From an uncultured Porphyromonadaceae bacterium (GTDB taxonomy: Bacteria; Bacteroidota; Bacteroidia; Bacteroidales; Muribaculaceae): DNA of 34,936 nucleotides. The stretch covers positions 1 to 34,936 of the forward strand of contig UQER01000026.1 in the NCBI GenBank assembly GCA_900540205.1. The letters run 5' to 3'. The notes beneath the pieces were generated by a model. That model ran no database searches. It was not told where the DNA came from and saw only the letters and a program-made list of their open reading frames with translations. Position 1 is the first letter of the stretch, and each line of letters starts with the position of its first letter. A program made the translations under genes and the position numbers. Below, piece after piece: positions 14,841 through 21,787 of this stretch.

Positions 14841-14865
14841 TTTACCAACCTTAAAACCATAAAGA

Positions 14866-15528
14866 ATGATGAAAATGGAACATGTAGAAATGACCGCCGA
14901 AGAGCGGCAGGAGTTCGAGGCCTACCGTGCCGAGAAGGAGAAGAAACGCCTGGAGGCGGAGCGGAGGCAGCAGCGTGCCGACTATGCCGGGCTTGTGGAC
15001 GACGAGGTGCGCACCACCATCCCGCAGCTGCGTGAGCTCAGCGAGCAGATCAAGGCCGTAAAAGAGACTGTGTTCGGCAACTTCGGGACGATCCTGAGAA
15101 TGAAGTCTGAGGTTCTGGGCCTGACCCGCGACGACCAGCGGAGCCACACTTTCACAACCTCCGACAGCCGATTCCGCCTGACGCTGGGCGTGAACTGCAT
15201 CGACGGCTACCGCGACACTGTGGAGGACGGTATCACCATGGTCAAGCAGTATATCGAGAGTCTGGCCCGCGACGAGGCCACCAAATCGCTTGTCAACGCG
15301 GTGCTGCGCCTGCTGAGCCGCGACGGCCAGGGGAACATCAAGGCCAGCCGAGTGCTGCAGCTGCGCAAGATGGCCGAGGACAGCGGCGACGACCGGTTCC
15401 TCGAGGGCGTGCGTATCATCGAGGAGGCCTACCAGCCCACGGAGACCAAGCGCTACATCCGCGCCGAGTACAAGGACGACAAGGGTGCATGGCGCTACAT
15501 CCCCCTGGGGATGACCGACGTTGACTGA
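14866..15528 (+). CDS. DUF3164-family protein of Mu-like phages
   Basis: The 220-residue protein has a charged coiled-coil N-terminus (about 8-45, ERQEFEAYRAEKEKKRLE). The DUF3164-type core follows with RDDQRSHTFTTSDSRFRLTLG (split across strands), DTVEDGITMVKQYI and a C-terminal strand DDKGAWRYIPL. DUF3164 proteins are hallmarks of the early region of Mu-like phages; their biochemical role is not established. GC content rises here relative to the preceding small genes, as in the late region. An internal ATG two codons in is an alternative start. Confidence 0.8.
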   Translation: MMKMEHVEMTAEERQEFEAYRAEKEKKRLEAERRQQRADYAGLVDDEVRTTIPQLRELSEQIKAVKETVFGNFGTILRMKSEVLGLTRDDQRSHTFTTSDSRFRLTLGVNCIDGYRDTVEDGITMVKQYIESLARDEATKSLVNAVLRLLSRDGQGNIKASRVLQLRKMAEDSGDDRFLEGVRIIEEAYQPTETKRYIRAEYKDDKGAWRYIPLGMTDVD

Positions 15529-15583
15529 CCCTCACGTCCGGACTTGACAAACCAAGAATCATTAATAAAAACAGGCTGTATCA

Positions 15584-15850
15584 ATGGCAAAAAAGCGCGG
15601 CATGTCCTACAGAAAGCGCGTCGCAGACGTAAACCGGATATATGACCAGCATGCAAGAAGCGGATTAAGCAACCGGGAGATCTGGCGCCGGTACATCTAT
15701 CCGATATACTACATCAGCGAGCGCACATTCTACAACATGATGAACGCCACGGCAGGGTCCTCGCGCCCGGTCGTGGCGTCCGACATGCCTACGTTGTTTG
15801 ATTTGCTTGACGATCCGGCCCAAAAACAGAAGAACGATGGCAGACCTTAG
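15584..15850 (+). CDS. Small HTH protein, possible Mor-like activator
   Basis: The 88-residue basic protein starts MAKKRGMSYRKRVADVNRIY and contains a helix-turn-helix-like segment, SNREIWRRY then ISERTFYNMM (about 29-54). The pattern resembles the C-terminal half of Mor/C-type activators of Mu (a helix, then ARKYG, then a recognition helix). It sits just after the early genes and ahead of the morphogenesis genes, where Mu keeps its middle and late activators. Identification is tentative. It overlaps the next gene by 14 bases. Confidence 0.55.
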   Translation: MAKKRGMSYRKRVADVNRIYDQHARSGLSNREIWRRYIYPIYYISERTFYNMMNATAGSSRPVVASDMPTLFDLLDDPAQKQKNDGRP

Positions 15851-16400
15851 CGCACAGGTGAAAGAGGTGTTCCGGCGAATCCTGAACGACCTCAGAGTGG
15901 AACTTGGCGACGAGTTCGACCAGAATTTCGAGCGCCAGGCCTTTTTCAGTGAGGCATGGCAGAAGCGGAAAAGCCCCACGCGCCCGGGCGGCCACATCCT
16001 GGTGGACACCGGAGGGCTGCGGAGGAGCGTCACGAGCCGCATCACGGAGAACAGCATCACGTTCAGCACCACCCATCCGGCAGCTGCCATCCATAACGAA
16101 GGGGGCGACATCAAGGTCACGGCGCGGATGAAGAAGTTTTTCTGGCATAAATACTATGATGCCACCGGAAGCTTCGGCCGCCGCAAGGACGGGACGCTTC
16201 GCAAGGACAAACGCACCCTGCAGCTCACGGACGAGGCCGCGTTCTGGAAAGCGATGGCGCTGATGAAAGTGGGCAGCGTGATCAGAATTCCCCGGCGACA
16301 GTTCCTGGGCACCTCGCCCGAAGTGGAAAACATAGTCAGGGGCATCATCGAGGACAACCTGACAGAATACGTTAACAACATTGATTTCGAGATAAAATGA
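15837..16400 (+). CDS. Phage virion morphogenesis protein (Mu gpG / P2 gpS family)
   Basis: The 187-residue protein shows the family signature LVDTGGLRRSV (about 56-66), with the strands ENSITFSTTHPAAAIHNEGG that follow, and ends with RIPRRQFLGTSPEVEN. These proteins act in tail completion or head-tail joining. The ATG at 15837 is chosen; an upstream in-frame start (15798) would overlap the preceding gene more deeply. In Mu this gene follows F in the head operon; here it is separated from F by the antirepressor region and lies on the opposite strand. Confidence 0.85.
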   Translation: MADLSAQVKEVFRRILNDLRVELGDEFDQNFERQAFFSEAWQKRKSPTRPGGHILVDTGGLRRSVTSRITENSITFSTTHPAAAIHNEGGDIKVTARMKKFFWHKYYDATGSFGRRKDGTLRKDKRTLQLTDEAAFWKAMALMKVGSVIRIPRRQFLGTSPEVENIVRGIIEDNLTEYVNNIDFEIK

Positions 16401-16876
16401 GAGAAGAATTATACAGAACTATCAAGGCCCGGCTTGAAGCGTTGTGCATCAATGCCGCCGGAGAGTATTATGAACGCCCTAAGGATGCCGAAAAGGATGA
16501 CGAACTGCATCCCCGTGCCATAAAGCACATCGACCTGTGGAACCGCAATGTGGAGTTCATAGAGCAGGAGATTCCATGGGAACGCCCGGCTGTGTTCGTC
16601 GAGTTCCTGCCGTTCCGGTGGAATACCATAGTAACCGGAGTGGAGTACCGGGCTGAGCCGCAGGTCAACCTGCATGTAGTCACCGACTGGGTGGAACAGG
16701 AATCAGACCTCGAGGCGTTCCGGCTGCTCGACAGGATCCATGAGCAGCTTGCTGACCTGTCCGGCGAAACATTCATGGACTTCGACATTGCAGCCTCCTC
16801 CACCAACCACAACCATGAGGAGATCCTGGAAAACATCGAGACATATTCGTGCACTGCTTTCCGGCATCTGAGATAG
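16397..16876 (+). CDS. Tail completion/terminator-like protein
   Basis: The 159-residue protein starts MREELYRTIKARLEALCIN with a four-base ATGA overlap to the morphogenesis gene, so they are coupled. An N-terminal helix is followed by a segment with ERPAVFVEFLPFRW and strands QVNLHVVTDW, then a helix and a final strand pair. This layout resembles tail terminator or gp37-type proteins that cap the tail tube. No exact family can be named from sequence alone. Confidence 0.6.
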   Translation: MREELYRTIKARLEALCINAAGEYYERPKDAEKDDELHPRAIKHIDLWNRNVEFIEQEIPWERPAVFVEFLPFRWNTIVTGVEYRAEPQVNLHVVTDWVEQESDLEAFRLLDRIHEQLADLSGETFMDFDIAASSTNHNHEEILENIETYSCTAFRHLR

Positions 16877-16971
16877 ACCGATGCAAGGGGGTAGCGAAAT
16901 GCGACGTCCTTACATTCGGCATAGAATCAAAAAAATCGCACTGGAGAGTGCGGTTATTTCAAAAGTTGTTG

Positions 16972-16979
16972 TATATTTG
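16972..16979 (+). promoter_or_regulatory. Promoter -7 element for the structured RNA
   Basis: TATATTTG is an exact TAnnTTTG match. A clear TTTG -33 element is not seen, although GGTTATTT lies in the right area (about 16952-16959). Predicted transcription would begin at about 16985, exactly where the long inverted repeat starts. Confidence 0.5.
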
Positions 16980-16983
16980 CGGT

Positions 16984-17169
16984 GCTAAAGTTTATTTCTA
17001 CGTGACGGAATCCATCCGTCCACAGGCACCGCTTGATGGGCATTTTTTATGTCCGGCAACTGGTTTCCTATATACATAGCGATGTGCTAACCCCGTGATA
17101 CGGTTGTAATGGCCGTGTCGGTCACGTAGAATAGACTTTAGCAGCGGGTAGTGGCGCACCGCTTTTTTT
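16984..17169 (+). ncRNA. Structured noncoding RNA or leader upstream of the antirepressor
   Basis: The 319-bp gap from 16877 to 17195 holds no gene. Positions 16984-17006 pair with 17121-17142 as a continuous stem with one G-U pair and one bulged U, differences that fit RNA pairing better than a DNA site. Inside are hairpins GACGGA/TCCGTC (17004-17020), GGGCAT/ATGTCC (about 17038-17054) and CCGT/ACGG (17094-17104). Directly after the closing stem, AGCGG/CCGCT (17143-17147 and 17059+100 to 17063+100, that is 17159-17163) leads into seven T (17163-17169), a terminator. The unit therefore has a promoter, a folded body of about 180 nt and a terminator, with the BRO-type gene starting 27 bp later. 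It could be a free small RNA or an attenuator of the antirepressor. Confidence 0.65.
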
Positions 17170-17195
17170 GCGCCCAAATGCTAAATTATTCTACA

Positions 17196-17873
17196 ATGTA
17201 CAACAAAAAGAATGAAGTCCCGGTAACCGGGCAGCTGGAAGTTTTCAATTTCAAGCAGGAAAACGTATCAATTCGTGTAAAATCAATTGATGGAGAACCT
17301 TGGTTTGTAGCAAAGGATGTTTGTGAGGTTTTGGATATTCAAAATTCAAGAGACACATTAGCCAAAGTTCTTGATGAAGATGAAAAGAGCGTCGCTACTA
17401 TCTACACCCTTGGTGGGAATCAGAACATGCAAATCGTATCAGAAAGTGGTTTGTACCATCTGATATTTGTAAGCCGCAAACCAGAAGCGCGCAAGTTCCG
17501 CAAATGGGTAGCGAGTGAGGTGCTGCCGAGCATCCGCAAAACGGGGATGTATGCCGTGCCGCAGCGGCGGAAGGGGGTGGCATTGCTGCCGAAGAACCGC
17601 GGACAGAAGTGGGAACAGTTCTACACAGAGCTGGCGCGCTACACCACCCGTGAGGACGAGAAGCTGGTGGCCGGGCTGATGAACGTGACCCGCCGCCATG
17701 TGCACGAGGTAGCCATGGGGCGCAAACCATCCTACGGCGTGTGCTGCATGCTGGTTGACTGCGCCAAGGAGAACCGTGAAAAAGGGATAGAGCGCATGAC
17801 GGCGAACCGCACGGTGGATATGGAGGAACTGCGCCTCGAACTGATGGCGGCCATCAACCCACAGAAGGCGTGA
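17196..17873 (+). CDS. BRO-N family antirepressor
   Basis: The 225-residue protein has an N-terminal BRO-N domain (about 10-115) with the signature SIDGEPWFVAKDVCEVL, the strand-helix part SESGLYHLIFVSRKPEAR and RKWVASEVLPSIRKTG. A C-terminal helical domain with KWEQFYTELARYTTREDEK and a helix-turn-helix-like MNVTRRHVHEVAMG follows. The family includes phage antirepressors that bind DNA or inactivate repressors. The ATG at 17196 is preferred to in-frame starts upstream because BRO-N homology begins soon after and the upstream codons fall in the terminator. The first half is AT-rich and the second half GC-rich, suggesting a domain-swapped origin. Its only visible promoter is that of the structured RNA upstream. 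Confidence 0.85.
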   Translation: MYNKKNEVPVTGQLEVFNFKQENVSIRVKSIDGEPWFVAKDVCEVLDIQNSRDTLAKVLDEDEKSVATIYTLGGNQNMQIVSESGLYHLIFVSRKPEARKFRKWVASEVLPSIRKTGMYAVPQRRKGVALLPKNRGQKWEQFYTELARYTTREDEKLVAGLMNVTRRHVHEVAMGRKPSYGVCCMLVDCAKENREKGIERMTANRTVDMEELRLELMAAINPQKA

Positions 17874-17875
17874 CG

Positions 17876-18100
17876 ATGGAAGCACCCGCCAAAATCCCGG
17901 CCATCACGCAGCTCATAACCGAAGGCTACGGCCCGGGTATGCTTGCCACCGTGATTGAATCGCTGCGGTGGATGGCCATGTCGTTCCGGCAGACCGGCAA
18001 CATCTCGGAGTGCGACGAAGCTAACATCCTGAACCTGCTCATGCTCGAGGAGGCCGTGCTAAAGGACTGTTTCGGCATCGACCTCAACGAGCTGATCTGA
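17876..18100 (+). CDS. Small hypothetical protein after the antirepressor
   Basis: The 74-residue helical protein (MEAPAKIPAITQLITEGYGP) has a central amphipathic helix, LATVIESLRWMAMSFRQTG, and ends with an acidic helix. It starts two bases after the antirepressor stop, or by GTG overlap at 17870, so it is co-transcribed. A strong terminator follows. No function is recognised; it may cooperate with the antirepressor. Confidence 0.6.
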   Translation: MEAPAKIPAITQLITEGYGPGMLATVIESLRWMAMSFRQTGNISECDEANILNLLMLEEAVLKDCFGIDLNELI

Positions 18101-18123
18101 CACCACCAACACACCAACACACA

Positions 18124-18160
18124 GGGAGCGGCCGCCATTTACCTGCGGCCGCTCCCCCTC
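18124..18160 (+). terminator. Strong terminator of the antirepressor operon
   Basis: A perfect 12-bp GC-rich stem (18124-18135 with 18145-18156) with a 9-nt loop is followed by CCTCTTTATTAT. It ends the plus-strand transcript before the convergent head module. Confidence 0.85.
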
Positions 18161-18208
18161 TTTATTATATGGACAAAGCTAAAAATGCCGAAATTATGAG
18201 CTAAAACT

Positions 18209-18238
18209 TTTGAATGTAGGGAATTGTTTGTACATTTG
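18209..18238 (+). promoter_or_regulatory. Bacteroidales-type promoter facing the 3' end of the MuF gene
   Basis: TTTG (18209-18212), an 18-bp gap and TACATTTG (18231-18238) form a near-ideal -33/-7 pair reading rightward. No plus-strand gene follows; transcription would run into the 3' end of the minus-strand MuF gene. Confidence 0.6.
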
Positions 18239-18244
18239 CAATGG

Positions 18245-18310
18245 TTCTAAGCCGTAAGGCCTTGAACCTCCATACAGCAGGGTTTCATTTGAAATCCTGC
18301 TGTTGTATTT
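18245..18310 (+). ncRNA. Candidate short antisense RNA ending in a hairpin
   Basis: A transcript from the promoter at 18209-18238 would carry a hairpin formed by GGTTC/GAACC (about 18243-18268). It would then carry a perfect 12-position stem, CAGCAGGGTTTC/GAAATCCTGCTG (18275-18286 and 18291-18302), followed by TTGTATTTG. It would be antisense to the stop codon and last codons of the MuF-toxin gene (stop at 18285-18287). The second hairpin could alternatively be just the 3' processing or termination structure of the MuF transcript. Confidence 0.4.
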
Positions 18311-19691
18311 GAAAGCCGTTGGCCAAAATGGCCTCTCTTGAGAGAAACAGATCTTTTCCATTCCGGATAATCACCACCTCTTGAATATCCGATTGATTGA
18401 CACGCCCCTTGATACCGCGGGTTAAGTCAGACAAATCAATATCGGAATCAATCCTGATGACTATGTGTTTAGCTTGTTTTGAAGCACCTCTCAAAGCATT
18501 GTCTATCGCTCCCTTTGTTGGCTTGTAGTTCACCTTGTATTCTTGTTTGTATCCCAGGGTATGGTTAAAACTGTCTGCGGAAGTTTCATTATCCGGATTT
18601 GGCAACAAGTCTATCTGATAACCATGTTTGTTTGCAAGATACTTTGCGATACTGATATTTTCAGCTGATTCGTCACGGCCATGGTTCGAATGAATGCGGA
18701 CTTTTCCGTTATCAACCGGTATATCAGTATAACATTCCTGTATGTGATGAAATAAAGCACACCCTTTGCACAGCTCACTGTCCGGGATGAAAGCGGCAAG
18801 GTGGGCAAGGGAATTCTTGCCTCCTTTGGCGATGGGGCAAGTGCGGCACTTGCTGATGGTGTAAGGGTTATAGTCGGGGACAGATTTGCCCTCGATGCCC
18901 GGATTGAACCGGAACATGCCCTTTTTATCGCGCTGCAGGGCCTCGTCGCCAAGGCGCATTGCCTCGCTGTGGGGAGTGACGGGATACTTTGACTTGCGCA
19001 CCTGAACCACCGTGCATCGGCAATTCCATCCATTAGGCGGGTAGAACTCCTCCCAGAATGGATCGGATGGAGGGAGTGTCACGCCATGGAGGGCGGCATG
19101 TTCCGGACGCACCTTATCGTCCTTTTGAGTGCGGTACTGCAGATTGTACCGGTCACCGTCGGCCATGAACTGTTCCCATTTGGCAGCCATCTCGGCCGAT
19201 GCGCTCACAAAGTTATACTCGGCGCGAAGGTAGTTGACATTGTAAGTTCTGTCGATGCTCAGAACATCGTTTAAAAAGCGTTCAAACGGCTTTTTATCGC
19301 CGTTTTCATCGAGCAGGGACGGGAATGCCTCATGCAGCTCATGGAACGCCTTCATGCCGGAGAAAATGAAGTTCGAGCGCGACAGGCGGCGACGCATCGC
19401 CTCCGACATCTCCACTTTCTCGAACGAAGAATCAAGCACCGAGGCATGAGCACCCACAAACTCCTGCACGGCCGGATCGGCCACAATCTCCACCTTGAAA
19501 GCAGCTCCCTCCTGGAGGAAAAGCGCCCGCATCATGCCGCTGAACAGATCCTTTAGCCTGCGGCCTATCTCGCCGGCATCGAAGGCCAGTGATTCCTGCT
19601 GGGGCATCTCCCCGAGGATGGCGGCATAGCGGCGGTGCAGCCCCACGTAATCAGTGGGGCTCAGTCGAAAAAACCGTTTGTGCGAGAGCAA
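18285..19691 (-). CDS. MuF-type minor head protein with C-terminal nuclease-toxin-like domain
   Basis: The 468-residue protein carries the MuF core at about 150-235, ending in RPEHAALHGVTLPP, DPFWEEFYPPNGWNCRC. A Cys-rich linker follows (C282, C285, C308, C311, C320). The C-terminal part (about 330-455) is unrelated to Mu F. It has DSFNHTLGYKQEYKVN, PTKGAIDNALRGASKQA, HIVIRIDSD and a final VVIIRNGKDLFLSREAI. This matches the layout of CdiA-type tRNase or BECR-like nucleases known as tips of MuF polymorphic toxins. The toxin part is more AT-rich than the rest, fitting acquisition by transfer. No immunity gene is visible next to it. The start is probably TTG at 19691 (31-base overlap with the portal gene); GTG at 19646 is possible. 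MuF sits at the portal during head assembly. Confidence 0.85.
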   Translation of the reverse strand: MLSHKRFFRLSPTDYVGLHRRYAAILGEMPQQESLAFDAGEIGRRLKDLFSGMMRALFLQEGAAFKVEIVADPAVQEFVGAHASVLDSSFEKVEMSEAMRRRLSRSNFIFSGMKAFHELHEAFPSLLDENGDKKPFERFLNDVLSIDRTYNVNYLRAEYNFVSASAEMAAKWEQFMADGDRYNLQYRTQKDDKVRPEHAALHGVTLPPSDPFWEEFYPPNGWNCRCTVVQVRKSKYPVTPHSEAMRLGDEALQRDKKGMFRFNPGIEGKSVPDYNPYTISKCRTCPIAKGGKNSLAHLAAFIPDSELCKGCALFHHIQECYTDIPVDNGKVRIHSNHGRDESAENISIAKYLANKHGYQIDLLPNPDNETSADSFNHTLGYKQEYKVNYKPTKGAIDNALRGASKQAKHIVIRIDSDIDLSDLTRGIKGRVNQSDIQEVVIIRNGKDLFLSREAILANGFQIQQQDFK

Positions 19692-21124
19692 TCAAGCTCG
19701 CTTGGATTGCCGAGCGTGAGGTTTTTGGGTGTAACCAAAAAATTCTTTTCAGACTTATCGTTATCCTTTTTATCGGACTTACTGTCGTCTTTGTCGTCGG
19801 TTTTATCGGTTTCCGAGGAATCCTCAACAGCAGGCGTCATGCTTCTACGCGGCCCCACCGGCATGCCGTATTTGTCGGCGAAGTACGACGGCTCCACCTC
19901 ATAGCGGTCGGCAATCATGGTCTCATAGGCCACCTGCTGTTCCGGAGTGTAGTCCACCGCATCATTCCACTCAAACCGTAATCCCTTCAGGGGGAACCCA
20001 TGCTTGACCATGCGTGGAAGAAGCTGATTGTTCACAATATCACGGAGCATATCACGGTCAGCTTCCACAAGGTTCTCAAACACCTCCAGGTGCGTTTCGG
20101 ACTGCGACAGGGAGGAGCCATCCTCGATTGTCATGGTCTGGCCTATGATGAGCTTGGACATTTCCGAATTGGCCCGGTCAATGCGCTTGTCGTACACATT
20201 GAACGCATCGCCCTTGCCGGATTCGACGAACTGGACCTCGGTTTCCATACCGGTGACCATCCCGAGGTTGCTACCAGCCTCCTGGATCATCCGCTCAAGA
20301 CGTTTCCACTCCTTTGGATCGCGAGTGGTTGTCTTTGCCACCCTCATAGGCATCCCAAAAATCTCGGCAAAGGCATCCCAGAATGCAAGCGCATTCTTTT
20401 TAGGAATTGTCTGTTGCGCAGCTTTAAGGTATTTGCCAAGGTCTTGCGGGCGTCCCGCCTCGATGAGCCATTCCGAATAAGGAGCCTCGTGGTAATCAAT
20501 GCCGGATGTCCAGTCATCGCCGACATTGAGTACGCAACGATGATACTCCGGGATCACATGCTTACGGGGGATAAGACTGACATCATCATAACAGATACAT
20601 CCATCGCCATCCCTTGTCAGATCACCGAGTTCAATAAGTGAGTGTCCCCACCACAACGAATCATGACATAGTTCCAGCAGATGTTTGAACCATGCCTGAT
20701 CGAAGTAGTGCAGTGCATCCACAACCTCATCGCCGTTTGCGTTGACAAGCTTGAATGAACGGGACATGACAAAACCGCGCCTCTGATCAATGCAACCGGT
20801 GAGATGCAAATCCACGTCCACATCCCTGTATATGTCGTAAAGCCGGTTCCTGTCGGGGCTTTCAACATTAATCGCCATCTGCCATGCCTTTCTCCAGTTG
20901 GCGATATCCTTTCGGGTAAGGGCATCGGTAGTCTGGTGAATCTGCATGACAATACTCCTGAGCTTAGCCTGCCCATCAGGCTTTGCAAGATTTATGTCAC
21001 CGTATGGGGTCTGGAGAATCATGTCCCCATCCGTTTGTTGCGGGCTGCTGTCCAGGGTGGATTCTGTTTTTTCTTCACCCTGACCAGAGCGGTAGGTTTC
21101 AAGAAATTCGTCAAGAGAGCTCAT
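19661..21124 (-). CDS. Portal protein (DUF935, Mu gp29-like)
   Basis: The 487-residue protein starts MSSLDEFLETYRSGQGEE at 21124, five bases after the gp36-like stop; an upstream in-frame codon is less likely. The DUF935 portal signatures include LYDIYRDVDVDLHLTGCI, QRRGFVMSRSF, FWDAFAEIFGMPMRV and IIGQTMTIEDGSS, followed by an aspartate/lysine-rich flexible C-terminus. The portal dodecamer is the DNA entry pore of the head and binds terminase and MuF. The gene is in the minus-strand head module between gp36-like and MuF. Confidence 0.92.
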   Translation of the reverse strand: MSSLDEFLETYRSGQGEEKTESTLDSSPQQTDGDMILQTPYGDINLAKPDGQAKLRSIVMQIHQTTDALTRKDIANWRKAWQMAINVESPDRNRLYDIYRDVDVDLHLTGCIDQRRGFVMSRSFKLVNANGDEVVDALHYFDQAWFKHLLELCHDSLWWGHSLIELGDLTRDGDGCICYDDVSLIPRKHVIPEYHRCVLNVGDDWTSGIDYHEAPYSEWLIEAGRPQDLGKYLKAAQQTIPKKNALAFWDAFAEIFGMPMRVAKTTTRDPKEWKRLERMIQEAGSNLGMVTGMETEVQFVESGKGDAFNVYDKRIDRANSEMSKLIIGQTMTIEDGSSLSQSETHLEVFENLVEADRDMLRDIVNNQLLPRMVKHGFPLKGLRFEWNDAVDYTPEQQVAYETMIADRYEVEPSYFADKYGMPVGPRRSMTPAVEDSSETDKTDDKDDSKSDKKDNDKSEKNFLVTPKNLTLGNPSELDCSRTNGFFD

Positions 21125-21128
21125 ATGA

Positions 21129-21545
21129 TTACCAATTATGTCGGAGCTTGGGCTCACAGTGATAGACAGTTCCGAATGAAACATTTTTATCCCCCACATC
21201 CGCCAGCGGCAGGTCCGGAATTATCCTGCCGGCCTGGACACCTTCGAGCCATCTGATGGCGCGGTCATATCGTTCCTTGCGTATTTCGCTGCCCATTTTC
21301 TGCGGCTGCGAAGCTGTAAGATGATACAGGGCAATGTCGGCGGTGTACATTACGATAAGACGGTTGCGGGCCTCCCCCTCGGCTTGAAATATGGCTTTGC
21401 AGTCATAGACAGGACGCAGGTAACCGGAAACCTCCTCAATGGCCTCGAGCTCCGCATTGGCACGGTTCTGATCGGAGGCACGGGAGATAACCTTTAACGC
21501 ATCGTCACCTATGACCACACCATAGTCGTTGTCAGTGATGAACAT
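21129..21545 (-). CDS. DUF1320 (Mu gp36-like) head-tail joining protein
   Basis: The 138-residue protein starts MFITDNDYGVVIGDDALKV and shows the DUF1320 pattern: an N-terminal turn, a helix with ANAELEAIEEVSGYLRPVYD, LIVMYTADIALYHL and RYDRAIRWLEGVQAG. Such proteins are head-completion or connector components. In Mu the gene lies after the capsid gene; here it is between the portal and terminase genes on the minus strand. Confidence 0.85.
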   Translation of the reverse strand: MFITDNDYGVVIGDDALKVISRASDQNRANAELEAIEEVSGYLRPVYDCKAIFQAEGEARNRLIVMYTADIALYHLTASQPQKMGSEIRKERYDRAIRWLEGVQAGRIIPDLPLADVGDKNVSFGTVYHCEPKLRHNW

Positions 21546-21555
21546 GGCTTAAATA

Positions 21556-21786
21556 TTAAGTGGTTATAAAAAGTGCACATCTCTCAATGTCATCGAGGGT
21601 CACACCCTTGCGGAACCGTTTGCGCCTGACAAGCTCCTTGACGGTCTGTTTAGGAACCACCTTGAGAGATCCACCGAGATTGATGACGTAATATCTCATG
21701 CCGAACAGGTCGGCGAGTTTTTTAGCCTTGCGCACGGCTCTTTTGTATTGCCATGCAGCATAATACCGTTTAATAGTGTTGAACAT
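21556..21786 (-). CDS. Small basic protein of the head module
   Basis: The 76-residue, strongly basic protein (MFNTIKRYYAAWQYKRAVRKAKK) has an N-terminal helix and a short beta hairpin (MRYYVINLGGSLKVVPKQ). It lies one base after the large terminase gene and ten before the gp36-like gene, so it is co-transcribed with packaging genes. Homologues are common in this module of Bacteroides Mu-like phages, but the function is unknown; DNA or head-surface binding would fit its charge. Confidence 0.7.
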   Translation of the reverse strand: MFNTIKRYYAAWQYKRAVRKAKKLADLFGMRYYVINLGGSLKVVPKQTVKELVRRKRFRKGVTLDDIERCALFITT

Positions 21787-21787
21787 A

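Noticed and set aside
16984..17142. Invertible DNA segment bounded by 22-bp inverted repeats
   Set aside because: The arms differ by a bulge and a G-U-type change, which suits an RNA stem, no invertase gene is near, and a terminator follows directly; inversion is not excluded but is less likely.
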